Positions 24,943 through 34,036 of a stretch of 64,000 nt of DNA are shown in pieces; positions within the stretch are counted from its first letter, which is position 1; each line of letters begins with the position of its first letter. The notes under the pieces were generated by a model that saw only the letters and a program-made list of their open reading frames with translations, was not told the origin of the DNA and did not search any database. Location: the NCBI GenBank assembly GCA_016872795.1, contig VGYZ01000009.1:1-64000 (forward strand), given 5' to 3'. The DNA is from Planctomycetota bacterium. GTDB lineage: Bacteria > Planctomycetota > UBA1135 > GCA-002686595. Both the position numbers and the translations under genes were made by a program.

Positions 24943-25651
24943 CGAGCAGGTTGAGCGACAGCGCGTGGTTCATGCGATCGTCGCCCGGCTTCGAGATCCA
25001 CTGGTTCAGGTAGCCGCCCTCGAACGCGATCGTGCGCGCCTCGTCGAGGAACCAACCGAGCCCGACAAACGCGCGGTTCTGGCGCAGCCCGGTGTTCTGG
25101 CCAAAGTCCGTGTCGTTGAGCTCGTAGAAGACCTCATCCCAGGCGCTCAGATAACGCTTGCCGTCCGCGCTCATCGACCGCGTGTACTTGGCGAACTGGC
25201 GGAAGCGCCAGCCGGTGTCATCGGCGTCCTCCACATAGCGCTGCTCGAGCCGCGAGCGCAGCTGCAGCTTGTAGTCGCCCTCGATCGGCACATTCCACAC
25301 GAGCTGCTGCCAGATGCGGTTCTCCGTAGTGTTGTCGCCGCTCTTCGGATGCGTTCCGATCAGGGCATAGCCGGCGAAGACGGTCACCCGTTCGGTCAGC
25401 GCATAGCCGATGCCCGGTCGCACGATCGTCGTGTCGAGCTGCTCGCCCTCGTCACGCCAGCGCCCCTGCGCGTCGAACCACCAGCGCATGTTCTTCCAGT
25501 CGGGATCGATGCCAGCGAGGTCGCCCTGCGCGAGGAACATCTCCCACAGCGCGCCATCGTGGTCCAACTGGGCCGATGCGGTGGAAGAGAGGAGCCCGAG
25601 ACCGGCGACACCGGCGAGCAGCAACGAGGGGATGTTCTTCATGGATTTCAT
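24932..25651 (-). CDS. DUF2490-like outer-membrane beta-barrel protein
   Basis: The signal peptide (KNIPSLLLAGVAGLGLLSSTASA) is followed by alternating beta strands typical of small barrels (WWFDAQGRWRDEGEQLDTTIVRPG, LTERVTVFAGYALIG). The barrel ends in a C-terminal Phe (NLLVTF), the usual outer-membrane insertion signal. At 239 aa it matches DUF2490 proteins. Starts at 25651 (MKSMKN) and 25642 (MKN) are both possible. Function unknown; it is convergent with the helicase gene and overlaps it by 11 bp. Confidence 0.8.
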   Translation of the reverse strand: MKSMKNIPSLLLAGVAGLGLLSSTASAQLDHDGALWEMFLAQGDLAGIDPDWKNMRWWFDAQGRWRDEGEQLDTTIVRPGIGYALTERVTVFAGYALIGTHPKSGDNTTENRIWQQLVWNVPIEGDYKLQLRSRLEQRYVEDADDTGWRFRQFAKYTRSMSADGKRYLSAWDEVFYELNDTDFGQNTGLRQNRAFVGLGWFLDEARTIAFEGGYLNQWISKPGDDRMNHALSLNLLVTF

Positions 25652-25743
25652 ATTGCGGTCGATGTCCGGGCCGTGCGAGCGTGGATTCCGCGTGGTGAAG
25701 GAAATGACATGCTTACGGGCTTCCAGCTTCTAGAATCGCCGTG

Positions 25744-27633
25744 ATGAAGCTGGCTGCGTTCCTCTCGCTCTTCGCGGTGCTCGCGGCGTGCGCAGAATCG
25801 GATTCCGGCTCGGCGGGCGGGCTGCACACCAAGGCGCTGGGTGCGCGCTTCGAGCTTGCAGCGCGTGCGCCGGCCTCGCCGCAAGCAGAAGACCGCGCCT
25901 TGTCCGCTGCATGGCGCGACTTGATCGGATCGGAACCCGCGCTCGAGCTCCCGGTGCAGTTCTCACTGGAGAGCAGGCCGACGCGCCTCTTGCAGCCGGG
26001 GTGGACGATGAGCGGGGTCGCGCGCTCGCCCGGCACCGGTGGCAAGCTGGCGCTCGAGTACGGAGTGCTCGAGAAGCGCGACGGTGCCGCGACTGCGGCC
26101 TTGGAACTGCGCGCGCGCCTCGAAGGCGGTCGCGAAGTGCAGCAGCGCATCGAGCTCGACTTCGCGCCGCGCTGGCACACGCTGCTCGTGGACCTCGGGG
26201 CTGCGAGCGGCGAGGCGGTCGAGCTCACGCTCTCGATCGCGGAGCCCTTGCAGGGCTATGTGCTCGTCGGGCTGCCTGCGCCGCGCATGCATGTGCCGGA
26301 AGCCGCGCCGCGCACCGTGCTCCTGATCACCTCCGACACGCATCGCGGCGACCATGTCGAGGGCTTGCCGCGCAGCGTCGCGATCGAGACGCCCGCGCTG
26401 CACGCGATCGGCGCGCGCGGCGTGACCTTCACGGATTGCTGGTCGACGATCAACATCACCGTTCCGTCGCATGTCGCGATCCTCGCGGGCCTGCATCCGC
26501 GCGACAGCGGCATCACCGACAACCAAACGATGTTCGCGGACGATCCCGTCGTGCTGGCCGAGCACTTCCGCGACGCAGGCTGGCACACCTTCGCTACGAC
26601 GAGCCTCAACCTGCTCACGCCCGGGCACTCTGGCCTCGGACAGGGCTTCGAGCGCATGATCGCGCCGCAAGCGACGCGCCCGTCGAAGAAGACGGTCGAT
26701 GCGGCGCTGCGGCTGCTCGACGAGGCGCGCGATCGCTCCGTGTTCGCGTGGGTGCATGTATTCGACGCGCACGGGCCCTACGAGCCGCCGCCGCCTTTCG
26801 ATACGCGCTTCTATCCTGCTGGCAGAGATCCGCGCTCGACAGCGATCGAGCCGGAGCCCGGGATGCGCGTGCCGCCGAACTTGCCGGGTGTGCGCGATGC
26901 GGACTACATCCGCGCGCTCTACTGCGGCGAGATCGCGAGCCAAGAGCAGCAGCTGTTGCGGCTGCTCGAGCATCCCCGCGTGAGAGAGGGCATCGTCGCG
27001 CTGACAGGCGACCACGGCGAGGTGCTCGGTCGCCACGGCATCTGGTGGGCCCACAAGGACATCTATCCCGACACGCTGCATGTGCCGCTGGCGATCGCAT
27101 GGCCCGACGCGCCCGCTGGCACCCGCTTCGACGGCCCCGTGCAGAACTCGGACCTCGGGCGCACGCTGCTCGATCTCGCTGGGCTCGAGCGCGCGCAGTT
27201 CCCGGGTCGCAGTCTCGCGCGGCTCGAGCCCGTCAACACTCCACGCTTCGCACTCTCGGGCGCGCGCACGGCCGCGTCGATCACAGCCGATGGCTGGCAC
27301 CTCGTGCTCCAGCTCGCGCTGAGCGACGAACCCGAGCAGAAGACGCACCGTGAGCTGCACCAGTTCGAGTTGTTCCACCTCACCGAGGACCCGGGCTGCG
27401 AGCGCGACCTTGCAGAGAGCGAGCCCCAGCGCGCGAAGGAGCTGCACGCCCGTCTCACGCAGTGGCTCGCGGGCTGGAAGGGCGAGCGCTTCGCGGCATT
27501 CAAGCGCACCGATGCCGCCACGGTCGCGAACCTCGCGCAGTTGGGCTATGCATCGAACACGGAAGCCGTCGACGCCGACGCGGCGCTCTTCGATCCCAAG
27601 TGCGCCTGCGAGTGGTGCCAGCGAGTGCGCTGA
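25744..27633 (+). CDS. Lipid-anchored sulfatase-like hydrolase (alkaline phosphatase superfamily)
   Basis: The signal peptide ends in a lipobox (VLAACAE), so the 629-aa protein should be a lipoprotein. After an N-terminal beta-rich domain of about 180 residues comes a sulfatase fold: the metal site LLITSDTHRGDH, the nucleophile segment NITVPSHVAILAGLHPRDSG, and the C-terminal metal site ALTGDHGEVLGRHG. The nucleophile position is Thr in T-V-P-S-H, not the C/S-x-P-x-R that is matured to formylglycine, so it is more likely a phosphatase, phosphotransferase or Thr-type hydrolase than a true sulfatase. The tail carries a CACEWC cysteine cluster. Two membrane glycosyltransferases follow directly (3-bp gap). 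Confidence 0.88.
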   Translation: MKLAAFLSLFAVLAACAESDSGSAGGLHTKALGARFELAARAPASPQAEDRALSAAWRDLIGSEPALELPVQFSLESRPTRLLQPGWTMSGVARSPGTGGKLALEYGVLEKRDGAATAALELRARLEGGREVQQRIELDFAPRWHTLLVDLGAASGEAVELTLSIAEPLQGYVLVGLPAPRMHVPEAAPRTVLLITSDTHRGDHVEGLPRSVAIETPALHAIGARGVTFTDCWSTINITVPSHVAILAGLHPRDSGITDNQTMFADDPVVLAEHFRDAGWHTFATTSLNLLTPGHSGLGQGFERMIAPQATRPSKKTVDAALRLLDEARDRSVFAWVHVFDAHGPYEPPPPFDTRFYPAGRDPRSTAIEPEPGMRVPPNLPGVRDADYIRALYCGEIASQEQQLLRLLEHPRVREGIVALTGDHGEVLGRHGIWWAHKDIYPDTLHVPLAIAWPDAPAGTRFDGPVQNSDLGRTLLDLAGLERAQFPGRSLARLEPVNTPRFALSGARTAASITADGWHLVLQLALSDEPEQKTHRELHQFELFHLTEDPGCERDLAESEPQRAKELHARLTQWLAGWKGERFAAFKRTDAATVANLAQLGYASNTEAVDADAALFDPKCACEWCQRVR

Positions 27634-27636
27634 GCG

Positions 27637-29367
27637 ATGAAGAAGACGACTTACAAGGAACTGTCAGCGTTGCTCGCGATCGTGGCGCTCGCGTTCGCCT
27701 TGCGTGTGCGCGGGCTGCACCACCAGTTGCCTCACTGGACCTATCTCGATGGTTATGTCGAGCTCGTGCAAACCCAACACCTGCGCGCGCCCGATTCGGT
27801 GAAGTGGCCCGACATGAACCTCGGCTACTACCCGTACCTGACCTCCTCGGTGGCCGCAGTGTTGCCCCGAATACCCGCGGACCACGGCAACAGCGGTGCG
27901 CTCGGTGCGGCGCTCGGATCCGCGCGCGAGCCGTGGGTGCGTATCCGTGTCGCGGCCATGCTGCTGTCCTTGGGCGCTGTTGTCGGCGCATGGGCGCTCG
28001 CGCGGCGCTTCGTGTCCGCGCCCTTCGCACTGCTCGCAGCAACGCTGGTCGCAACCAGTCTCGTGCACATCACCTACTCGTCGGAGCAGCGGCCCCACGG
28101 TCCGGCATCGGGCATGGTGGCGCTCGCTCTGTGGGCGCTCGTCGCGTGGCGCGAGCGGAGCAGCGCTCGCAGCGGGATCGTGGCCGCCCTCGCCGTCACG
28201 CTCGCGATCGCGGCGTTGCAGAGCAGCTTCGCGCTCCTCGTGCCCGCTGTTGTCGCGTGGTGGCTGCGCGAACGCCGCGGGAGCGTGACAAGCGAGCTCG
28301 GCCTCGGGCTCGCGTGGCTGACGATCCTCGCGATCGGCATTCGTCTGGCCTACCCGTTCCACTTCGACGATCGCGCCGGGGCGGCAGGCGAGTACGACAC
28401 GGGGGCCGAGACGATGTGGATGGGAGGTCACGCGCTCTACACGGAGCGTTTTCACGCGCGCGGCTTCGGCGTGATGCTCAACACCTTCCTCGGCTTCGAT
28501 CCGTGGCTGCTCGCGCTTTCAGCTCTCGGCGCGCTCATGCTGGGCATCGCGCTCGTGCGTCGGCGGGTCGATCGAGACGTCGAGATGCGCTTTGCTGCGT
28601 GGATCGTCCTTGGGTATGCCGTGCCGTTCGTGCTCGTGTTCGGCGTGTACGACATGACCTACGACCGCTTTGTGCTCCCGCTCGTTCCGCTGCTCGCGCT
28701 ACTGGTCGCGTGGGCCGCACAGCGTGCCTGGAACGCCCTCGGCGAGACTAGGCGTGGATCCGCGAGTGGCGCCTTGCTCGCGCTCTTCGTGCTGGCTCCC
28801 CCACTGGCGGCCGCATGGCATCTGGGAACGCTGCGCGAGCGCGAGGACACCTTCGAGAGCGCGGCGCGCTGGCTGGAGCAGAACGCGAAGCCGGAGGAGG
28901 ATCGCATCCTCTTGCTGCAGAACATCGACCTGCCGCTCGCCTACTCGCGCGATTCCCTCGCGGCACTCAACGACTCTCAGACGCTCTTTTGGACCTCATT
29001 CCAGCGCACGCTGCCATCCGAGCTGCACTCCAGCGAGTCGTTCCACATCGCCCGCCCGCCGCGGAAGAGCGACGAGGAGGAAGCCGACGCCGAGTACTTG
29101 ACGCCGCGCCGGCTGCGCGAGAGCGGGTTTCGCTATGTCGTCTCGATGCCTCCGCGCCGCGGTGGCGTGAACGATGCCGAGACCGTCGAGTCGCTCAAGG
29201 CCCTGCGCAAGGGACTGCAGAAGGTCGCTACCTTCGCGCCGGCGGGCGAGGACGAGCGTCGCGCGCGCGCTCCCGACTTCGGGTTCGGTGTCACCGAGAG
29301 CTCGACGCTGTGGAACCTGCTCTCGATCCGCGCGTTCGGACCACGCATCGAGATCTTCGAGCTTTGA
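27637..29367 (+). CDS. GT-C (ArnT/PMT-like) membrane glycosyltransferase, copy 1
   Basis: A 576-aa polytopic protein with about ten hydrophobic helices and a soluble C-terminal domain. The first periplasmic loop contains the GT-C acidic residue (THWTYLDGY-like context, D at about residue 34) and GYYPYL. It is a paralogue of the next gene: both begin with the same loop and helix pattern (GLxHQxPxWTYxDGYV), share AYPFHFDDRAG in the middle and end GPxxEIFEL. Such enzymes move a sugar from a polyprenyl-phosphate donor to lipid or protein outside the cytoplasmic membrane. It is 3 bp behind the sulfatase-like gene, forming an operon. Confidence 0.82.
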   Translation: MKKTTYKELSALLAIVALAFALRVRGLHHQLPHWTYLDGYVELVQTQHLRAPDSVKWPDMNLGYYPYLTSSVAAVLPRIPADHGNSGALGAALGSAREPWVRIRVAAMLLSLGAVVGAWALARRFVSAPFALLAATLVATSLVHITYSSEQRPHGPASGMVALALWALVAWRERSSARSGIVAALAVTLAIAALQSSFALLVPAVVAWWLRERRGSVTSELGLGLAWLTILAIGIRLAYPFHFDDRAGAAGEYDTGAETMWMGGHALYTERFHARGFGVMLNTFLGFDPWLLALSALGALMLGIALVRRRVDRDVEMRFAAWIVLGYAVPFVLVFGVYDMTYDRFVLPLVPLLALLVAWAAQRAWNALGETRRGSASGALLALFVLAPPLAAAWHLGTLREREDTFESAARWLEQNAKPEEDRILLLQNIDLPLAYSRDSLAALNDSQTLFWTSFQRTLPSELHSSESFHIARPPRKSDEEEADAEYLTPRRLRESGFRYVVSMPPRRGGVNDAETVESLKALRKGLQKVATFAPAGEDERRARAPDFGFGVTESSTLWNLLSIRAFGPRIEIFEL

Positions 29368-29415
29368 GAGCGCCCCGCAGCGAGTTGCAGGGCTGCTAGA
29401 CTCCAAGGTGTCGCG

Positions 29416-31155
29416 ATGATGTCGCTCCGCTCCCAGCTGCTCGCGCTCCTCTGCATCCTCGCCGCCGCCTTCGCGCTGCGCTTGCGCGGGCTGAACCACC
29501 AGGTTCCGCAGTGGACATACTGGGACGGCTATGTCTTGAAGAGCCAAACGGAGTACCTGCGCGGCGAGCTCACACCCGACGGGCCCGACCGCACGCTGGG
29601 CTACTACCCCTACCTCTGTGCGAGCGTCGCGGCGCGCCTGCCGGCGATCCAGCTCGAGCGCGACGGCGACGAGACTGCGCTGCTCGCGCAGGCGCGCGCT
29701 CCGTGGATGCGTCCGCGGCTCGCGTCGCTCGCGCTGTCCTTGTTCGCGGTGGTCGGTGCATGGGGCATCGCGCGGCGCTTCACTCGTCCGGGCTTCGCGT
29801 TGCTCGCGGCGGCACTCACGGCAACGAGCCTGCTGCACATCACATACTCCACGGCGCAGCGCCCGCACGGAGCCGCATCGGGCATGGCCGCTCTCGGAGT
29901 CTGGGCAGCGCTCTACCTGCGGAGTTCCGGCGGCTGGCGTGGCACGCTGGTCGCGGCCGCTGGCGCTGCGCTGGCGATCTCCGCGCTCCAGAGCGGTTTT
30001 GCCGTGCTCGTCTCCTGTGCGCTGGCGTGGTGGCTGCGCAAGGAGCGCGGGCCGCTCGGTCGCGACTTGCTCGCGCTGCTCGCCGCGGCCGTGATTCTGC
30101 TCGTCGCGCTGCGGATCGCGTACCCGTTCCACTTCGACGATCGAGCGGGTGGCGGTACCGCGATGGAGAGCGATGGACGCACTCTCACGCTCGCGGGTCA
30201 CACCGTCCACCTCTCGAAGCTCACGGGGCGCGGCTTCTGGATCCTCGGCGGCTCGTTCGCACTGTTCGATCCGGTGCTCACGCTGCTCGCTGCGCTGGCA
30301 GTGCTCCTCGGGTTCGTGGGTGCCTTCCGCGCGCGCAGCGACGCGGAGCGCGAGCGACGAAGCGACCTGTGGGTCGTACTCGGCTACGCGCTCCCCTATC
30401 TCGCGGTGTTCGGCACCTACGACCTGACCTTCGAGCGCTTCGGCTTGCCGCTGGTCCCGCTGCTCGCTGTCGCGGCCGCCTGCGCATGCCAGCGCTGCGT
30501 CGATTTCGCGCCCAAGCTGCTCTCGGGTGGAGTCGTGCGAGCGGCGGGCGCAGGGCTCGTGCTCGCGCTCCCTGCCGCTGCCGCATGGAAGCTCGGCAGC
30601 CTGCGTTCCGAACCGGACACCTACGAGCTCGCCGCGCGCTGGCTCGAAGAGCGCGCGCTCGCGAAGAACGAGAAGGTGCTCCTGCTGCAGAACTTCGACC
30701 TTCCGGTCCCCTACTCGTCGACATCGCTGCGCGCGCTGCCGGACACATCGAGCCTGTACTGGACGCTCGTGCAAAAACGCGCGCTGCAGCCGGGGGAAGA
30801 GCATTCGGGGCTGAACATCGTGCGCCAGCGTCAGCCGGTGGTGGACGACGAAGGCGAGGAGCTCGAGCCCGCGGAGCGCGTCACGCCGGAGTGGCTCGAG
30901 CGCGAAGGCGTGCGCTTCGTGGTCGCGCTGCAGGCGAGTCGCGGCCTGCGCGACCGTGCATCCCTCGATCTCGTGCGTGCGCTGCGAAAGCAGGAAAAGC
31001 GCGCCCTGCTGCTCAGTCCTTTCGGCGAGCTGTCTCAGCGTGAGAAGGGCGAGCGCGAGCTCGACCTCGGCTTCGGCGTCACGGAGATGGGCACGGCCCT
31101 GCAAGTCTTGCGAACGCAAACATACGGGCCGCAACTCGAGATCTTCGAGCTTTAG
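29416..31155 (+). CDS. GT-C (ArnT/PMT-like) membrane glycosyltransferase, copy 2
   Basis: A 579-aa tandem paralogue of the preceding gene with the same topology and landmarks (NHQVPQWTYWDGYV, GYYPYL, YPFHFDDRAG, terminal GPQLEIFEL). Divergence is spread along the chain, so the duplication is old and both copies appear functional. ATGs at 29416 and 29419 are both possible starts. The two copies may add different sugars, or form a heterodimer. It is followed 6 bp later by the DTW gene. Confidence 0.82.
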   Translation: MMSLRSQLLALLCILAAAFALRLRGLNHQVPQWTYWDGYVLKSQTEYLRGELTPDGPDRTLGYYPYLCASVAARLPAIQLERDGDETALLAQARAPWMRPRLASLALSLFAVVGAWGIARRFTRPGFALLAAALTATSLLHITYSTAQRPHGAASGMAALGVWAALYLRSSGGWRGTLVAAAGAALAISALQSGFAVLVSCALAWWLRKERGPLGRDLLALLAAAVILLVALRIAYPFHFDDRAGGGTAMESDGRTLTLAGHTVHLSKLTGRGFWILGGSFALFDPVLTLLAALAVLLGFVGAFRARSDAERERRSDLWVVLGYALPYLAVFGTYDLTFERFGLPLVPLLAVAAACACQRCVDFAPKLLSGGVVRAAGAGLVLALPAAAAWKLGSLRSEPDTYELAARWLEERALAKNEKVLLLQNFDLPVPYSSTSLRALPDTSSLYWTLVQKRALQPGEEHSGLNIVRQRQPVVDDEGEELEPAERVTPEWLEREGVRFVVALQASRGLRDRASLDLVRALRKQEKRALLLSPFGELSQREKGERELDLGFGVTEMGTALQVLRTQTYGPQLEIFEL

Positions 31156-31161
31156 GCGCGC

Positions 31162-31836
31162 ATGGAGCTTTCTGGACTTCCGCCGCTCACGGGCGACCGC
31201 TGCGCACCCCGCTGCGGGCGCTGCGCGCTGCCTCCGCAGTGGTGCCTGTGCGAGGATGTCGTGGCGCGCATGCTCGCGACACGCGTCGTGGTGCTGCTCC
31301 ATCGCCGCGAGGTCCACAAGCCGACGAACACAGCGCGCATGGTGCCGATCGCGCTGCGCAATGCCGAGGTGCGCGTGGTCGGCTTGCCCGCGGAGCGCGC
31401 GCGCCTCGACCATCTCTCACCGGCTCCGGCGCGAGCACTGCTGCTCTTCCCGTCGGCGCGCTCGGTGGAGCTCTCGCGCGAATCCGCGCGCGAGCTCTCA
31501 TTCGGCTCCCCCATCACGCTGGTCGTGCCCGATGGAAACTGGCGTCAGGCCAACAAGATCGCGCTGCACGAGGAAGCGCTCGAAAACCTGCCGCATGTGC
31601 GCCTCCCCGCCGGCCCCGAGTCGACGCTGCGCCTGCGAGCCAACCCCGATCCCGCGCGCATCTCGACCTTCGAGGCGATCGCGCGCGCCTTGGGGATTCT
31701 GGAGGGCGAGGCGGTGCAGCGCGAGCTCGAGCGTGCGCTCGCCCTGAAAGTCGAGCGCACGCGCTGGACGCGCAAGCCGCCGAGCCGCGAGGAGATCGAG
31801 AGCTCGATGTACCGGCCGCGCGGTCGCGCTACTTGA
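31162..31836 (+). CDS. DTW-domain tRNA-uridine aminocarboxypropyltransferase-like protein
   Basis: TapT/YfiP-family enzymes transfer the aminocarboxypropyl group of SAM to a tRNA uridine (acp3U). The 224-aa protein has the N-terminal cysteine cluster (CAPRCGRC ... WCLC) and the conserved HKPTNTARM segment. The motif that names the family, DxTW, reads PDGNWRQA here: Thr is replaced by Asn. It may still be active, because the neighbouring residues are standard. Its last 8 bp overlap the convergent VWA gene. Confidence 0.85.
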   Translation: MELSGLPPLTGDRCAPRCGRCALPPQWCLCEDVVARMLATRVVVLLHRREVHKPTNTARMVPIALRNAEVRVVGLPAERARLDHLSPAPARALLLFPSARSVELSRESARELSFGSPITLVVPDGNWRQANKIALHEEALENLPHVRLPAGPESTLRLRANPDPARISTFEAIARALGILEGEAVQRELERALALKVERTRWTRKPPSREEIESSMYRPRGRAT

Positions 31837-33172
31837 ACAGGCCCGCGTCGCGGTACTCGAAGAACACGCGGGTGAAGCGCTGCAGCTGCGGACGGTGCTG
31901 CGCTCCGAAGCTGAGCAGGAGCACATGCTCGACCACCGAGCGCGCGGCCTGCGCCGGCTCGACATCGTTCGTGGCGCGCCCGCCGCCGTTGCGCACTTCC
32001 ATGTAGACGCTCGCGCCGCCGCCGGCCTTCGCAATTTGCTCGAACTCGGCCTTGCAGGCTTGGCTCGTGGCGATGGTCGAGGTGATGAACGGCTTGAGAG
32101 GCTCGCGCTTGCCGGACAGGGGCTTGCTCCCGCGCACAAACGGCTTGTCATGCGCGTCTTTCACGAGCTGGAGCACCGCGCCCATGGAAGAGGGATGTGG
32201 AGGCGCATCGCCGATCACGAGGATCAGCCGATTGGCTTCCTTGTTCCAGTCCATCTCCTTGCCCAGCGCGATCTCGAGTCCCTTGTCGACATTTTCCGGC
32301 AGGTCTCCGCCCCCGTTGGCGACGAGCTTCGCCAAGCTCTCGCGCACCACTTCCTGCTTCTTCGTCATCGGGACGAGGAGCTGTGCGCCGTCGGAGAAGT
32401 CCGTCACATCCTTGTAGTGCACGACGCCGAGGCGCAACTTCGGAGCGACTCCGGAGAGCAGACTGACCATGTCGTAGATGGCGTCGCGCGCTATGTCGAT
32501 CGCCGCCTGCATGCTGCCGGTGGAGTCGATCACGATCGCGAGATCGAGGCCTGCGTCGCGCAAGTCGAACGCGCGCTCGATGAAAGCGCCGGCGGAACTG
32601 CGTCCATCCGCGGCCTGCGAAGGAGGCGGCTGCCAAGCCGCGATCGCATAGGTTTCGCGTCGAGTCTGCCAAAAGCGCTTCCAGTTCTTGCGCTCGAGCC
32701 CCGGGCCATCGACGAACAGCCGCGCGAGCACCTCGGCCGCGCGCGAACTCAAAAGCTCGTTCTTCTCCTTGGAGGCGACCTCGACAAGCGCGTCGACCAG
32801 CTCCGGGGTCGCCACGCAAGCGAGTTTCGCCGGCTCCATCCCGCGCAGCACTTCCGCCGCGTAAGGCCGCAGCCTGACATCCTCGGCTCGCAGCGCCGCC
32901 GTCAACGGCACCGCGCCCACGGGATGAAAGTCGTTGCCGAGCGACAAGAGCACGATCGCTTGCAACGCCCAGTGCTCGGCCGTGGCATAGCTGCGCGCGA
33001 TTGCATCGGTCAGCGTCTTGTCGAGCGGCTTCGGCGGCTCGACTTTCTCCTCAGGCTTCGCGGGCGCCTGCGGCGGCTGCGCGGGGCCGGGCGGCGGGTT
33101 GAGCTGCGCGAGCACGGGAGTGGCCAGCAGGGCTGCCAGCGCAAGAGCGTGGAGCGTGCGGAGAGGCTGCAT
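31829..33172 (-). CDS. Secreted von Willebrand factor type A protein, 447 aa
   Basis: Signal peptide (MQPLRTLHALALAALLATPVLAQ), a Pro/Lys/Glu-rich linker (residues 25-50), a helical region resembling HEAT pairs (about 50-170), then a VWA domain from about residue 205. The metal-ion site is complete: DSTGSM, a later Thr, and VIGDAPPH. VWA domains bind protein ligands through the bound metal. The role is unknown; a surface or periplasmic adaptor is likely. It is convergent with the DTW gene. Confidence 0.88.
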   Translation of the reverse strand: MQPLRTLHALALAALLATPVLAQLNPPPGPAQPPQAPAKPEEKVEPPKPLDKTLTDAIARSYATAEHWALQAIVLLSLGNDFHPVGAVPLTAALRAEDVRLRPYAAEVLRGMEPAKLACVATPELVDALVEVASKEKNELLSSRAAEVLARLFVDGPGLERKNWKRFWQTRRETYAIAAWQPPPSQAADGRSSAGAFIERAFDLRDAGLDLAIVIDSTGSMQAAIDIARDAIYDMVSLLSGVAPKLRLGVVHYKDVTDFSDGAQLLVPMTKKQEVVRESLAKLVANGGGDLPENVDKGLEIALGKEMDWNKEANRLILVIGDAPPHPSSMGAVLQLVKDAHDKPFVRGSKPLSGKREPLKPFITSTIATSQACKAEFEQIAKAGGGASVYMEVRNGGGRATNDVEPAQAARSVVEHVLLLSFGAQHRPQLQRFTRVFFEYRDAGLFK

Positions 33173-33265
33173 CGAGATCCCATAGGTCTACACCGTGTTC
33201 GCACGAGCGTCACGGGGTACGCCGTTTCCCCCGCGTGGTAGCCCCGCGCGCGTCGGGCGGTCACA

Positions 33266-34036
33266 ATGCGCCGCATGCCCAAGCACGAGCAGCCGAGCCT
33301 GTTTTCCGACCATCCGCCCGCGCCCGCCAAGGCGCTGCGCGTCGCCTTCGACATCGAGACGGCCAACCTGATCGACTTGGCGCCGGGGCAGGACCTCGAC
33401 TCGGCGGGTCCGCTCGACATCTCCTGCGCCGCGGCCGTCACGGACTCCGGCGCGCTGCGCCACTGGTACATGCAGGACCCAAGCGGCGCGCCGCACGGCA
33501 CGCTCGACGCTTCGACCGCGCGCGAGCTGCTCGCGTGGCTGCGCGAGCAGCAGCTCGCTGGCGCCAAGGTCTGCGCGTGGAACGGACTGTCGTTCGACCT
33601 GCGCTGGATCGCGCACGCCGCGCGCGATCGCAAACTCGCCGCCGAAGTCGCGCTCGACCTCTACGACCCGATGTTCCAGTTCCTGTGCCAACGCGGCTTT
33701 CCCATCGGTCTCGCGTCCGTCGGCGAAGCGCTCGGCATCGGCGAGAAGAAGCTGATGAGCGGCGCCGACGCGCCGCGCGAGTGGGCGCACGGCGATCGCC
33801 GCAAGGTGCTCGACTATGTCGCCGGCGACTGCCGCATCACGGAGGCGATCGTCGCGCGCATCGAGGAGCTGCGCGAAGTGCGTTGGAAGACGAAGAAGGG
33901 CACGACCTCGCGAGAGTCGATCCCGCGCCTGCTCAAGGTGCGCGAGTGCCTCGCCCTGCCGCTGCCGGACACCTCGTGGATGAGCGAGCCGATTCCGCGC
34001 ACCAAGTTCCACGCTTGGCTCGAGCTGCAGGCGTGA
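33266..34036 (+). CDS. DnaQ-like 3'-5' exonuclease (RNase H fold), 256 aa
   Basis: The DEDD residues are visible: FDIET (Exo I), a later Asp in NGLSFDLRW (Exo II), and the final Asp in DYVAGDCRITE (Exo III). The spacing fits the predicted-exonuclease families with an RNase_H_2-like fold. Function in repair or RNA processing cannot be chosen. The stop codon overlaps the GTG of the methyltransferase gene (GTGA), so the two are coupled. Alternative start at the ATG at 33275. Confidence 0.85.
   Translation: MRRMPKHEQPSLFSDHPPAPAKALRVAFDIETANLIDLAPGQDLDSAGPLDISCAAAVTDSGALRHWYMQDPSGAPHGTLDASTARELLAWLREQQLAGAKVCAWNGLSFDLRWIAHAARDRKLAAEVALDLYDPMFQFLCQRGFPIGLASVGEALGIGEKKLMSGADAPREWAHGDRRKVLDYVAGDCRITEAIVARIEELREVRWKTKKGTTSRESIPRLLKVRECLALPLPDTSWMSEPIPRTKFHAWLELQA

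Noticed and set aside
28996-31413. 805-codon minus-strand open frame opposite the glycosyltransferases
   Set aside because: Antisense shadow; compositionally biased, no signal, no motif. The plus-strand paralogue pair explains the region.
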